58,898 nt of DNA, taken from positions 1 to 58,898 of the forward strand of contig JASLQO010000027.1 in assembly GCA_030744435.1 (NCBI GenBank). The letters are read 5' to 3'. The notes beneath the pieces are model-generated. The model did no database searches. It was given only the letters and a program-made list of their open reading frames with translations, and was not told the DNA's origin. The DNA comes from JASLQO01 sp002327525. Its GTDB lineage: Bacteria > Pseudomonadota > Gammaproteobacteria > Pseudomonadales > Azotimanducaceae. This document shows, piece by piece, positions 34,486-42,738 of this stretch. The stretch's first letter is position 1. The number at the start of each line of letters is the position of its first letter. Made by a program: the position numbers and the translations under genes.

Positions 34486-35140
34486 ATGCCCATCACACTA
34501 GCAGACGTAGAAGAAGAACTGGCCGGCACCCCCGAGGAAATCCCCGGCAGCTACACCGATCGGGATTCGCTTCTGTGTGCCGTGGCCATCACTATGGGCC
34601 GCGACCCCCTGGACGCCAACGAACTCCCGTAGGTGTGTGAGAGTGTCGGCAACCGCGTGGTGCCAACCGCCGCCACCGTGCTCACCAGACCCGGCCGGAC
34701 GGCCCGGCCCTTCGCCGATGAGCAAGATGAATTTTGCGCTCCTGCTTCACGGCGAACGGCGTCAAGTTGGCGGACGGTTCCCCGCTCTACACCCTGGGCT
34801 CAACGATGTTCTTCCGGGGCGACGGCGGCTTCGGCGGCCAGTCGGAACGCGCACCGGTACCGCACACGCTGCCCGACCGGGAACCCGATGCGGTATGTGA
34901 GATGCCCGGACCTATTGACCAGGCCATGGCGTATGCGCTGTGCGGCGACCGTAATCCACTGCACTGTGATCCCGAATTCGCGCGCAAGGCTGGCTTCGAC
35001 GTACGCTTCTGCTCACCGGTATTTTCGGGAGAGACCCAGATCGTGGAGATGTGGAAAGACGGCAGCGTCGTCAGCTTCCGAGTACGCATCAAGGAACGCA
35101 CGTCGTTTCCATCAACAACGGCAAGTGCATCGTCAAGTAA
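34486..35140 (+). pseudogene. second MaoC-type enoyl-CoA hydratase, multiply inactivated
   Basis: It starts normally (ATG 34486, GGGAGG upstream) as MPITLADVEEELAGTPEEIP and YTDRDSLLCAVAITMGRDPL. It then meets TAG at about 34630 where homologues have Tyr. It changes frame near 34720-34755 (NFALLLHGER, then LADGSPLYTLGSTMFFRGDG). The hydratase motif AMAYALCGDRNPLHCDPEFA follows. About 30 residues are deleted between FARKAGFD and VRFCSPVFSGETQIVEMW. A last frame change (near 35100) leads to VVSINNGKCIVK and TAA at 35138. It was probably the hydratase of the DUF35/thiolase/SDR operon. Confidence 0.8.
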
Positions 35141-35177
35141 CTGCACCCAGGCCTTTCGATGTTCTGGGAGTGAAGGT

Positions 35178-35324
35178 GTGAAATACCGGCCGCTCGGAAA
35201 CAGTGGGCTACGGGTATCGGAACTCGCGCTGGGTGCCATGACCTTCGGCACCGAGCGCAGCATCGGTGTCGGAAAAGCGGAGAGCGGGCGCATCTACCAC
35301 GATAGAACCGTAAAGGAACCCTGA
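35178..35324 (+). pseudogene. 5' fragment of an aldo/keto reductase
   Basis: From GTG 35178 the frame reads KYRPLGNSGLRVSELALGAM then TFGTERSIGVGKAES, the first beta-hairpin and strand of aldo/keto reductases. It ends after 48 codons, before the catalytic Asp-Tyr-Lys-His set. The next gene starts 2 bases after its stop, so a deletion has fused the remnant to a foreign 3' end. Confidence 0.65.
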
Positions 35325-35325
35325 T

Positions 35326-36462
35326 ATGGAAAATGGATACACGCTGTACGGTTCCTACGCCTCCTACTACACCGCGAAAACCAGATCCTACCTGCGAAAG
35401 AAAGGTATTCCGTTCGTTGAACGGCTACCGAGTGATCCCATGTTCCGCAACAAGGTCAGACCCGCATCGGGAAGCCATCGCATCCCGCAACTGCTGACCC
35501 CCGAAGGAAATGTCATACAGGACAGCGTGGAAATTCAGGACTATCTGGAAGTACGATTTCCCAACCTGCCGGCCATTCCCGATACCCCCAGGCAGCGGGT
35601 GTTCGTCCACCTGATGGAGCTGATGGCGAGTGAAGGCCTCATCAGGCTCGCCTGGCTGCATCGCTGGATGTTCGAAGAAAACGACAGTTTCGTGAAGAAA
35701 GACTTTGGACGATCCTTCAGGCCTCAGGGAAGCGATGAAGACCTGTTGAAATACGGTAATCTGATTGCCGAACGAATGACGAGTTACGGATTGCCAGAGT
35801 CCACACCGGCCTTCACTGAGGCGCTGGATGAGCAGTACCTGCAACTACTGTCCTTGTTCGAAGCACATCTGCTCCACCATCCTTACTTTCTCGGCGGCCA
35901 CCCGTCTGCAGCGGACTACGCCATCATGGGCGCAATGCACGCTCACCTCGGTCGTGACCCCGCAGGTCTGCGCGTCATGCAGCACAACGCACCAAGGGTG
36001 TTCAGGTGGGTGGAACACATGATCGTACCTGAGGTTCGCTCGCCCGAATTCGCCAGCACACCGGTCGAGTATCTCGCGGAAGATGTCGTGCCTGAAACCT
36101 CGCTGGCGATTCTCGGGTACATCGCACGAGAGTACGGCGGGCAGTTCGTTCTGGGTGCGATTGCTTTCAATCAAGCCATGGCACGCCTGGCGCCCTCTCC
36201 GGGCTACGAATTGAACCCGGACGTCGATCAACCGGCGCTGCCACCTGAGCAGGTGCTGCATGAGGGGATTGAACACTCCCATGCCGCCAATCTCCACGGT
36301 CTCTGGCTGACACAGCGCGCGCAGGGGTATTTCCAGTCACTGTCGAAAGAGCACCGCGTCCGTGTGGAACGGATGCTGGGGGCGGGGGTTGCCACAAACC
36401 TGATCAATGTTCCGCTCACAACGACAATCCTTCGCCGCAATAATCGGCTCGTGACCGCATAG
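35326..36462 (+). CDS. glutathione S-transferase-like protein
   Basis: This is a 378-residue protein, long for a GST. An N-terminal thioredoxin-fold GST domain shows YTLYGSYASYYTAKTRSYLR, with a Tyr/Ser-rich active loop, HRIPQLLTPEGNVIQDSVEI with the cis-Pro, and the Asp/Ser glutathione contact. An all-helical C-terminal domain follows (HPYFLGGHPSAADYAIMGAM, the N-capping box). About 120 extra residues continue to the end with helical character. A comparably long GST at 48823 suggests a lineage-specific extended group. The substrate is unknown. Confidence 0.75.
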   Translation: MENGYTLYGSYASYYTAKTRSYLRKKGIPFVERLPSDPMFRNKVRPASGSHRIPQLLTPEGNVIQDSVEIQDYLEVRFPNLPAIPDTPRQRVFVHLMELMASEGLIRLAWLHRWMFEENDSFVKKDFGRSFRPQGSDEDLLKYGNLIAERMTSYGLPESTPAFTEALDEQYLQLLSLFEAHLLHHPYFLGGHPSAADYAIMGAMHAHLGRDPAGLRVMQHNAPRVFRWVEHMIVPEVRSPEFASTPVEYLAEDVVPETSLAILGYIAREYGGQFVLGAIAFNQAMARLAPSPGYELNPDVDQPALPPEQVLHEGIEHSHAANLHGLWLTQRAQGYFQSLSKEHRVRVERMLGAGVATNLINVPLTTTILRRNNRLVTA

Positions 36463-36480
36463 CGGCTGCTTCTTCGGACG

Positions 36481-36930
36481 ATGAGCCGCAGATTCGACGC
36501 TGCGGGCCTGCCGGGCGATGCTTACAACCTGTTGTGGAAACACGCCTACGTCGTGAGAGGTGTGGCGCCGGTCTCCATCCTCGATACCTATCACTAGGAG
36601 TTTCATCCTGAAGCGGTGCGCCGCACGATGATCGCCCTGAAAAACGCTGCCACCGTCGCCAGGCTCTACGGCACCTACAAGTGCGGTGAGCGCCTCGACG
36701 AGGCCTGCCGCGCCAACTTCCAGTATGGGAGCTACACGGGCGTGATCTTCGGCCTGGAACTCGCATCCGCTCTGTTCCAGCAGGAGCAGGAACCCGACAC
36801 CACTTACTCACCCTGCGCTTGCGAGCATGCGGTGCTCCTTCGCCCCGACAGATTCGTCGCAGCGCACCGGAAACCACTGGACGCGACACCCGCGGAACTA
36901 CTCGAGCGCCACCTACCGCTACCCGCGTAG
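36481..36930 (+). pseudogene. 3' remnant of an FAD-dependent aromatic monooxygenase
   Basis: The frame reads GLPGDAYNLLWKHAYVVRGV, APVSILDTYH, a TAG at 36595-36597, then EFHPEAVRRTMIALKNAATV and a C-terminal extension. The first stretch is the G-D-A-x-N-L-x-W-K helix and the following Y-x-x-E/ER-x-P of PheA/MhpA-type hydroxylases. The FAD-binding N-terminal two thirds are missing, and the TAG interrupts what is left. Confidence 0.65.
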
Positions 36931-36981
36931 AAGGGGCTCCAGCCCACACCGGCAGGACGCCGCGCGCGTGCAGTATCGCAC

Positions 36982-38058
36982 CTAGATGCTCGGCAGTTCC
37001 TCCCAACCCTCCCGCCTTCGTATAGCCTCGAGCAGACCTACTGCGCCGGTCATCATGTTGTCACCGAAAGGTGCGCCGGGAACCAGGTCCAGGCCGCAGC
37101 CGGTCAGCATGGCGCGGCGAGGACCAGTGGAAAGGATGATATCCAGGCTGTCGAAACCCACCGCGCAGCGCGTATAAGCCCCGTGACCACCCGCGGCGAG
37201 TACTTTTTCATGTTCGAGCCGCCCGTCGGCGAGATCGCGCAGCAGCAGCGCGACATCGTCCACGCGTATGTCCTTCGTGTGGTACTCGACGAACGCGCAG
37301 AGATCATCACCGGCAAAACTCGCCGCCACCGTATGCGACGTAGCAATATCGAGGATGATGGCGTGCCTGGATTCGCGAACCCTCGGGTCCAATGTCCCGC
37401 CGAGCACGGCGGCCATACCGCTGTCCATCAGGTAAACCGCGTCGCTCGGCAACACCTGAGCCGAATCGCGAACGGCGCGGAGCCTTGGCATGTCATCGGG
37501 AATCTCGTCACCGGCGTGCAGCAGCGCCGCGGGAGTGGGTTCGATGTCGAGCAGTGCCCGGTAGTGATTGTGGCGATAATCCAGCGACGAGACACCAGGC
37601 GGCGCGAGTCCGTGGTCCTGGACACAGATGCCGACGGCATCGAACTCGAATGGCACACCAAAACCCTTGACGATGCCCCGAATCCGTTCAGTTTCGAGGT
37701 CGCCCAGCGCGATGGTGGTCAGCCCGTCCGCCTCCGAATGCTCAGTGGCTGCAGCGTCCTCGATCACCTCGACACCCATGGCCCGCACCCGATCAGGATC
37801 GTGAGAAAGGGTCATGGCCGCACTGGCGGTAATCAGCACCCGCCTCTCGGCGGCTCGCCGACGTATCGCCTGTGAAACCGCGCCTCCTCCCATCTCGACA
37901 CCCGTGATCAGCAGGTTCCCGGGTGCCGCGAGCACCCGTTCCGCAGTGGTGCGTACCGGCGAACGCACCACGGCCTTGTAGTGATTATCTGCTTCGGTAT
38001 CGAAATACAGCACATCCATGGTGCCGGCACCGATATCGAGGTTGAGGATCTTGCTCAT
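36982..38058 (-). CDS. DUF1786 family protein (ASKHA-like fold)
   Basis: This is a 358-residue protein beginning KILNLDIGAGTMDVLYFDTE, the phosphate-1-like loop of the sugar kinase/Hsp70 superfamily, with a second motif HAIILDIATSHTVAASFAGD (phosphate-2-like) and GGHGAYTRCAVGFDSLDIIL. This combination is that of DUF1786, a family annotated as pyruvate-formate-lyase-activating-enzyme-related without proven function and better known from anaerobes and archaea. The next upstream gene on the same strand is a CoA-transferase ending 83 bases before it, so an operon is possible. ATP-dependent activation of another enzyme is conceivable but unproved. Confidence 0.7.
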   Translation of the reverse strand: MSKILNLDIGAGTMDVLYFDTEADNHYKAVVRSPVRTTAERVLAAPGNLLITGVEMGGGAVSQAIRRRAAERRVLITASAAMTLSHDPDRVRAMGVEVIEDAAATEHSEADGLTTIALGDLETERIRGIVKGFGVPFEFDAVGICVQDHGLAPPGVSSLDYRHNHYRALLDIEPTPAALLHAGDEIPDDMPRLRAVRDSAQVLPSDAVYLMDSGMAAVLGGTLDPRVRESRHAIILDIATSHTVAASFAGDDLCAFVEYHTKDIRVDDVALLLRDLADGRLEHEKVLAAGGHGAYTRCAVGFDSLDIILSTGPRRAMLTGCGLDLVPGAPFGDNMMTGAVGLLEAIRRREGWEELPSI

Positions 38059-38141
38059 AAACTACTCTAGAAACGCGCGCACAGACTACCAGAACCCACA
38101 CGCCCGGATTCGTCGATGATCCACTCATCCCCCACGCAAGG

Positions 38142-39350
38142 TCACTCTCGTTTGATGTCGAACTCCGAGAGAATCTCCTCGGTGTGCTCGCCGAGCTTCG
38201 GCGGGCGCCGATAGAGGCCTGTTTCGGATTTGGTGTATTTGATCGGGCTGCCAACTATGGACACGGTCGGGTTGTCCCCAGGCAGCTCGAACTCGCTGAT
38301 CATTTCGCGCGCGCGCACGTGCGGATCGGCGAAGATGTCCTCGGCAGTGTTTACGGGACCGCACGGCACCTTGCCACCCAGCAGATCCATTATCTCCTGT
38401 CTGGTGTGCCGCATGCTCCACTCGACGATCTCACCCTCCACGAAGTCCTGATTACGCCGCCTTACGAAGGTGTTTTTGGTGCGTTCGTCCTCCAGCAGGT
38501 CGGTGCGGTCCATCGCCTCGCACAGTGCTTGCCAATGACCAGGGCCAGGTGCCGCGATAGCCACCCCGCCATCCCTGGTCGGAAACAGACCGAACGGCAT
38601 CAAATTGGGATGGTGCTGGCCGCGGGGGCCGAGTTGGTGGCCGATATAGCCGTAGTTGGCTAGCACCGTCTCGGCAAAGGCGAGCATGCCATCGTACATT
38701 GCAACGTCCATGAACTGACCCTCGCCCGTGACACGCGCATGATGGATGGCGGACACCACGCCGAGCGCCATCAGCGTACCGGGGTAGATGTCGCCCACGC
38801 TGACACCGCTCGGATGTCCCACCGTACCCTCGGGGCCGGTTATGTGTACGTGACCACTCATGCTCTGGGCAACGATGTCGTAGGCGGGCCACTCGGCATA
38901 CGGACTCTCACCGGTACGCGGATCACCAAATCCACGGATGCAGCCATACACGATCCGCGGATTGCGTTTGCGTACGACCTCATAGCCGATCCCGAGCCGG
39001 TCCATTACACCCACCCGCATGTTCTCAACGATGGCATCCGCCTTCTCGCACAGCGCGAGCAGCGCCTCACGGTCTGCTTCATGCTTGAAGTCCAGTACGA
39101 TGCTGCGCTTGTTACGGTTGATGCTGGCGAAATATCCGCCGAAGTCGACCGCACCCGGTTCCTCGGCATTCGGGTTGGCGTAATCAGGAGGCAACGGGGG
39201 CACGCTGCGCGAACCATCTCCGTGCGGGGGCTCCACCTTGATCACGTCGGCACCCAGGTCGGCCAGCATGGCAGTGCCGAAAGGGCCCGCGAGCGCCATG
39301 GTGCAATCGACGATGGTAATGTCGGACAGCGGCCCGGTGCGTCGTTTCAT
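38142..39350 (-). CDS. CaiB/BaiF family CoA-transferase
   Basis: This is a 402-residue class III CoA-transferase: ITIVDCTMALAGPFGTAMLA, GADVIKVEPPHGDGSRSVPP, NRNKRSIVLDFKHEADREAL, IVENMRVGVMDRLGIGYEVV, with the catalytic Asp expected in PAYDIVAQSMSGHVHITGPE. The ATG at 39350 is preferred over the one at 39365 because AAGGAC precedes it at correct spacing. It lies upstream of the DUF1786 gene on the same strand. The substrate is unknown. Confidence 0.87.
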   Translation of the reverse strand: MKRRTGPLSDITIVDCTMALAGPFGTAMLADLGADVIKVEPPHGDGSRSVPPLPPDYANPNAEEPGAVDFGGYFASINRNKRSIVLDFKHEADREALLALCEKADAIVENMRVGVMDRLGIGYEVVRKRNPRIVYGCIRGFGDPRTGESPYAEWPAYDIVAQSMSGHVHITGPEGTVGHPSGVSVGDIYPGTLMALGVVSAIHHARVTGEGQFMDVAMYDGMLAFAETVLANYGYIGHQLGPRGQHHPNLMPFGLFPTRDGGVAIAAPGPGHWQALCEAMDRTDLLEDERTKNTFVRRRNQDFVEGEIVEWSMRHTRQEIMDLLGGKVPCGPVNTAEDIFADPHVRAREMISEFELPGDNPTVSIVGSPIKYTKSETGLYRRPPKLGEHTEEILSEFDIKRE

Positions 39351-39784
39351 AGTGTCCTTGCGCATGTTGGTCGAACCTCCACTCTACGCCGTCCGCCGGC
39401 GCTTGAGCAGCACCTCGCGCTGGTCGATCCTCAAACGCTCCAATCGGTTTTCTCCCCGATTCCGATCACCACGTCGTTCCCGTGCCCCGAGCGCCGTTCA
39501 TCACTCCTTTGGTGAGCATCTGATTTTGACCTCGCAACCATCGCGCCCCATTTTCCGATCCGGTATGGCGATTACGGCCGTGGGCTGTACGCGTCGATTG
39601 GCGAGATTGACAAAACGCCGTCGCACGATGTCGCGTGTACCGAAGAACAGCGTAAAATCTAGGCAGTCGCCAGTTGCCAATGGTGGCTCGAAGCGTCCTA
39701 TTCGGTGCATTAAGTTCAGTATTTTCAAATAATTAAATTACTTATACAGAATCAACTTTAGAAGTGATTTCAGGGAACGAAGGT
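39351..39784. other. intergenic region with an unassigned 69-codon ORF
   Basis: On the minus strand ATG 39710 to 39501 encodes a basic 69-residue peptide (MHRIGRFEPPLATGDCLDFT, FFGTRDIVRRRFVNLANRRV). It has coding-like composition but no recognised family and no clear ribosome site. The last 60 bases before the hydrolase are AT-rich (AATAATTAAATTACTTATAC) and are the likely promoter of that gene. Confidence 0.3.
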
Positions 39785-40552
39785 ATGGAACTGTCGTTCA
39801 GGACAACCGGTAGCCCGCATGCTCCCGCCATTATGTTGCTGCACGGCTTCATGTCGAGCAACGCGCAGTGGCTTGCCAACGAACAAGCCCTGAGCAGACG
39901 GCATTTCCTGGTCATGGTGGAACTCTGGGGCCATGGCGATTCACCCCTGCCTGACGAATCCGCCTTCAGCACCGATGAGTACATTCGGCAGTTCGAACGT
40001 ATTCGCGAGCAGCTCGGTCTGCATCGTTGGGCCCTGATCGGTCAATCGTACGGCGCCGGCTTGACGGTGCACTACGCGCTGCGGCATCCCGAGCGCTGCA
40101 GCGCGCTCATCGTCACCAACTCCCGCTCTGCGTTTGGACGACTGCGAGCCGACCGCCCAGGCGAGGAACGACGAGCGCCCAAACGACTGCCGGCATCCGA
40201 TGTCGAACTCCTGCGCCGGTTACCGTACCACCCTATCAACGCCCGGCGCTTTCCTGAGTACATCAAACAGGCACTCGTGGAGAGTGCCGACCGCATGGAC
40301 CCGGCGGTCATCACCCGGGGAGCGCGCCTCAGCGCCGAACTGGATTGCACCGAACGGCTGGCACGTGTCCAGGCCTCTGTTTTGCTGACCAACGGGCTTT
40401 ATGAACGCTCTTTCCAGAAAGATCTGGCCTGGCTGCGTGAACGTCATCCGGATCTCGAGGTGGCCGATCTACAGGGCGGTCACTCGGTCAACATCGAGGC
40501 AGCCCCTGGCTTTAATTCGGCAGTGCTGGCTTTTCTCGAAAAAAACGCATGA
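39785..40552 (+). CDS. alpha/beta-fold hydrolase
   Basis: This is a 255-residue alpha/beta hydrolase. The ATG at 39785 follows GAAGGT; the GTG at 39764 is less likely. The catalytic framework is visible: oxyanion turn IMLLHGFMSSNAQW near residue 20, nucleophile elbow ALIGQSYGAGLTVHYAL near 90, acid candidate in VLLTNGLYERSF, and catalytic His in LQGGHSVNIEAAPGF near 236. No specific substrate class is evident; esterase or C-C hydrolase activity is possible. Confidence 0.78.
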   Translation: MELSFRTTGSPHAPAIMLLHGFMSSNAQWLANEQALSRRHFLVMVELWGHGDSPLPDESAFSTDEYIRQFERIREQLGLHRWALIGQSYGAGLTVHYALRHPERCSALIVTNSRSAFGRLRADRPGEERRAPKRLPASDVELLRRLPYHPINARRFPEYIKQALVESADRMDPAVITRGARLSAELDCTERLARVQASVLLTNGLYERSFQKDLAWLRERHPDLEVADLQGGHSVNIEAAPGFNSAVLAFLEKNA

Positions 40553-40681
40553 TGCATTCTTCGAGCTGCACATGCTCCTTCCTCTAGAGCGCACAATTCA
40601 TACTGCGACAAGCAAGCGAATTGTTAGACACTACGGACAAACGTTATCGCGCTCAGGGCGGCAGCCCGGCAGGCACTTCCA

Positions 40682-41490
40682 TCAATTCGCCGGGCTCAGG
40701 GAGACGAGAGCACCGGATGCCTTCAAGGCATTTACTTGGGAAGCACCGAGACCGGCACGTCGCAGAATCTCGACCGTGTGCTGCCCTGTAACAGGTATCT
40801 CACCCACTTCGGATGGCGTCCTGTCGAATCTGGGCGCGGGCGCGGGCTGCAGCCTGCCCTCGTCTTCCAGGTACAGGCCACGTGCCTCCCCATGAGGATG
40901 CCGGTGTGCCTCCTCCGGGGTCAGCACCGGCGCAAAACAGGCATCGGTACCCTCGAGCACCGCACACCATTCATCCCGGCTGCGTGTTAGGAAGAGCCGC
41001 TCCATCTTCGCGTGCGCGTCGGGCCAGCTATCATGATCGTTCTGCCCCTCGAAGTCCGGATCGCCCGCGAACCCACACAGTTCCATCAGCAGCCCATAGA
41101 AGCGCGGTTCGAGCGACTGCACTGTGATGTACCGACCGTCGGCACACCGATAGCTGTTGGACCAGGGGGCGCCGCCATTCGCTACACGCCCGCCACCCCC
41201 CGCACTCTTACTCGCAAGCAGCATGCCCATGTACGCAGCACCATCGACGATCGCCGAGTCGATGACCTGGCCTTCGCCGTTCTCGCGCGCCCGTAACACC
41301 GCAGCCACGATACCGAGCGCCAACACGAGACCACCCCCGCCTACATCACCCATCACGGTCGGCGGCGGGTACGGCTTCCCGGACGGTTCTCCCCCGTAGT
41401 TCAGGATACCCGACAGCGCGAGATAGTTGAGATCGAGACACACACTGCGTTTGTTGCGGTTGAGCGCGGCGAACGGGGCACCGTAGTCGG
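40682..41490 (-). pseudogene. CaiB/BaiF CoA-transferase (alpha-methylacyl-CoA racemase-like) with two deletions
   Basis: The open frame encodes VGGADYGAPFAALNRNKRSV, CLDLN, then jumps directly to YLALSGILNYGGEPSGKPYP and MGDVGGGGLVLALGIVAAVL, the racemase signature. The N-terminal Rossmann strand (ADVIKVE region) is missing. So is the segment between LDL and Y-x-ALSG that holds the family's RPGVMERLGLG stretch and the catalytic region. The remainder continues in frame to 40682. The frame stayed open through both deletions, so automatic annotation would miss the damage. Confidence 0.7.
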
Positions 41491-41640
41491 CTCCACCCAC
41501 CTGTTTGCTCCCGACAGGCTCATGATGGCGCGGATGCGGCGGCAGCGCCATCAGGGCCGAGGCAGACGTTCATCACCGTGGGCAGTTCTGATAATCTCAG
41601 GCACCTCGACAACGGCTGGCAACTCCACAGGAAAGCAGAC

Positions 41641-42738
41641 ATGCAGACCGAGTACACCGAGGATCAGGAAGCCTTTCGCGAGGTCGTATCCCGTTTCCTT
41701 TCGGACAAATCCCAGCCCGCGATGGTGCGTGAGCTCATGGAATCAGAAGAAGGCTTCGACAGCCAGGTCTGGCAGCAGCTTTGCTCGGAGGTCGGTCTCA
41801 GCGCCACGCATTTTCCGGAAGCCTACGGTGGCTTCGGCTTTGGCCCCGTGGAACTCGGGATCATTGCCGAGGAGATGGGACGATACATCTACTGCGGCCC
41901 GTTCTTCGCCTCCTGCGTCATGGCGGGCTACGCCCTGCTGGCCTCAGCCTCGGAAGAGGCCAAGGCGAGCCTGCTGCCGGAGATCGCCACCGGCAGCACC
42001 ATCGCAACACTCGTGCTCGACAACCTGAACTCACCGGCGCTCGTTGGTGAATCGCTCACGGCTCGCGAGGGTAGGCTGTCCGGCAATGCCCCTCTGGTGG
42101 TGGATGCGCAAAACGCGAGTACGCTGATCGTGATCGCGGGAGAAGCATCCGGCCTCGGGCTCTACTGCCTCGCAACCGATGCTACCGGAGTGCAGATCGC
42201 CGCGGTGGAAGCGCTGGATTCTACCCGCAAGCTCGCAAGTGTCTCCTTCGCGAACGCAGATGTCCGGAAAATCGGTGACATCAGTCGTAACACACTGGAG
42301 CAGATCTGGGACTACCTCTGCGTAGCACTCGCGCACGAGATGATCGGCGGCGCACAGCACCTGCTCGAATCCACCGTCGACTACACCAAGGTACGCTACC
42401 AGTTCGGGCGCCCCATCGGCTCCTTCCAGAGCTTAAAGCACCGCTGTGCGGATCTCCTGATGGAAGTCGAGTTCGCCAAGGCAGTCACCCACCACGCGGC
42501 ATTCTGCCTGGCTGCTGGCGATGGAGAGCCGTACGTGGCGAGCATGGCCAAGGCGATGGCGGCCGACACATACATGAAAGCCGCAAAGGAGGCGATACAG
42601 ATGCGCGGCGGTATCGGCTTTACCTGGGAGGAGGATACACATCTGTGGTACAAGCGCGCGAAGAGTTCGGAGGTCTTTCTGGGCACACCCGCGATGCACC
42701 GGGAGCGCATGATGTCGCTAATGGAGGAAACGGCATGA
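41641..42738 (+). CDS. acyl-CoA dehydrogenase, small partner of a heteromeric pair
   Basis: This is a 365-residue acyl-CoA dehydrogenase-fold protein. The ATG at 41641 has AGGAAAG upstream. It has TEDQEAFREVVSRFL at the start, the YGGFGFGPVELGIIAEEMGR region, and the C-terminal IQMRGGIGFTWEEDTHLWYKRAKSS. It shows no clear W-x-x-S/TEP FAD signature in the middle domain (residues about 115-150 read STIATLVLDNL). It overlaps the following dehydrogenase gene by ATGA. This resembles the alpha2beta2 dehydrogenases of steroid and bile-acid side-chain degradation, in which active-site residues are shared between two dissimilar subunits. Confidence 0.82.
   Translation: MQTEYTEDQEAFREVVSRFLSDKSQPAMVRELMESEEGFDSQVWQQLCSEVGLSATHFPEAYGGFGFGPVELGIIAEEMGRYIYCGPFFASCVMAGYALLASASEEAKASLLPEIATGSTIATLVLDNLNSPALVGESLTAREGRLSGNAPLVVDAQNASTLIVIAGEASGLGLYCLATDATGVQIAAVEALDSTRKLASVSFANADVRKIGDISRNTLEQIWDYLCVALAHEMIGGAQHLLESTVDYTKVRYQFGRPIGSFQSLKHRCADLLMEVEFAKAVTHHAAFCLAAGDGEPYVASMAKAMAADTYMKAAKEAIQMRGGIGFTWEEDTHLWYKRAKSSEVFLGTPAMHRERMMSLMEETA

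Noticed and set aside
33340..36597. Repeated in-frame TAG codons (SDR 33340, MaoC about 34630, FAD monooxygenase 36595, LysR about 10430), suggesting TAG recoding or pyrrolysine.
   Set aside because: The residues expected at these positions differ (Glu, Tyr, probably Gln), other lesions accompany three of them, and intact genes in the window (for example the acyl-CoA ligase's AraC neighbour and GH4) end with TAG. Independent nonsense mutations explain them better.
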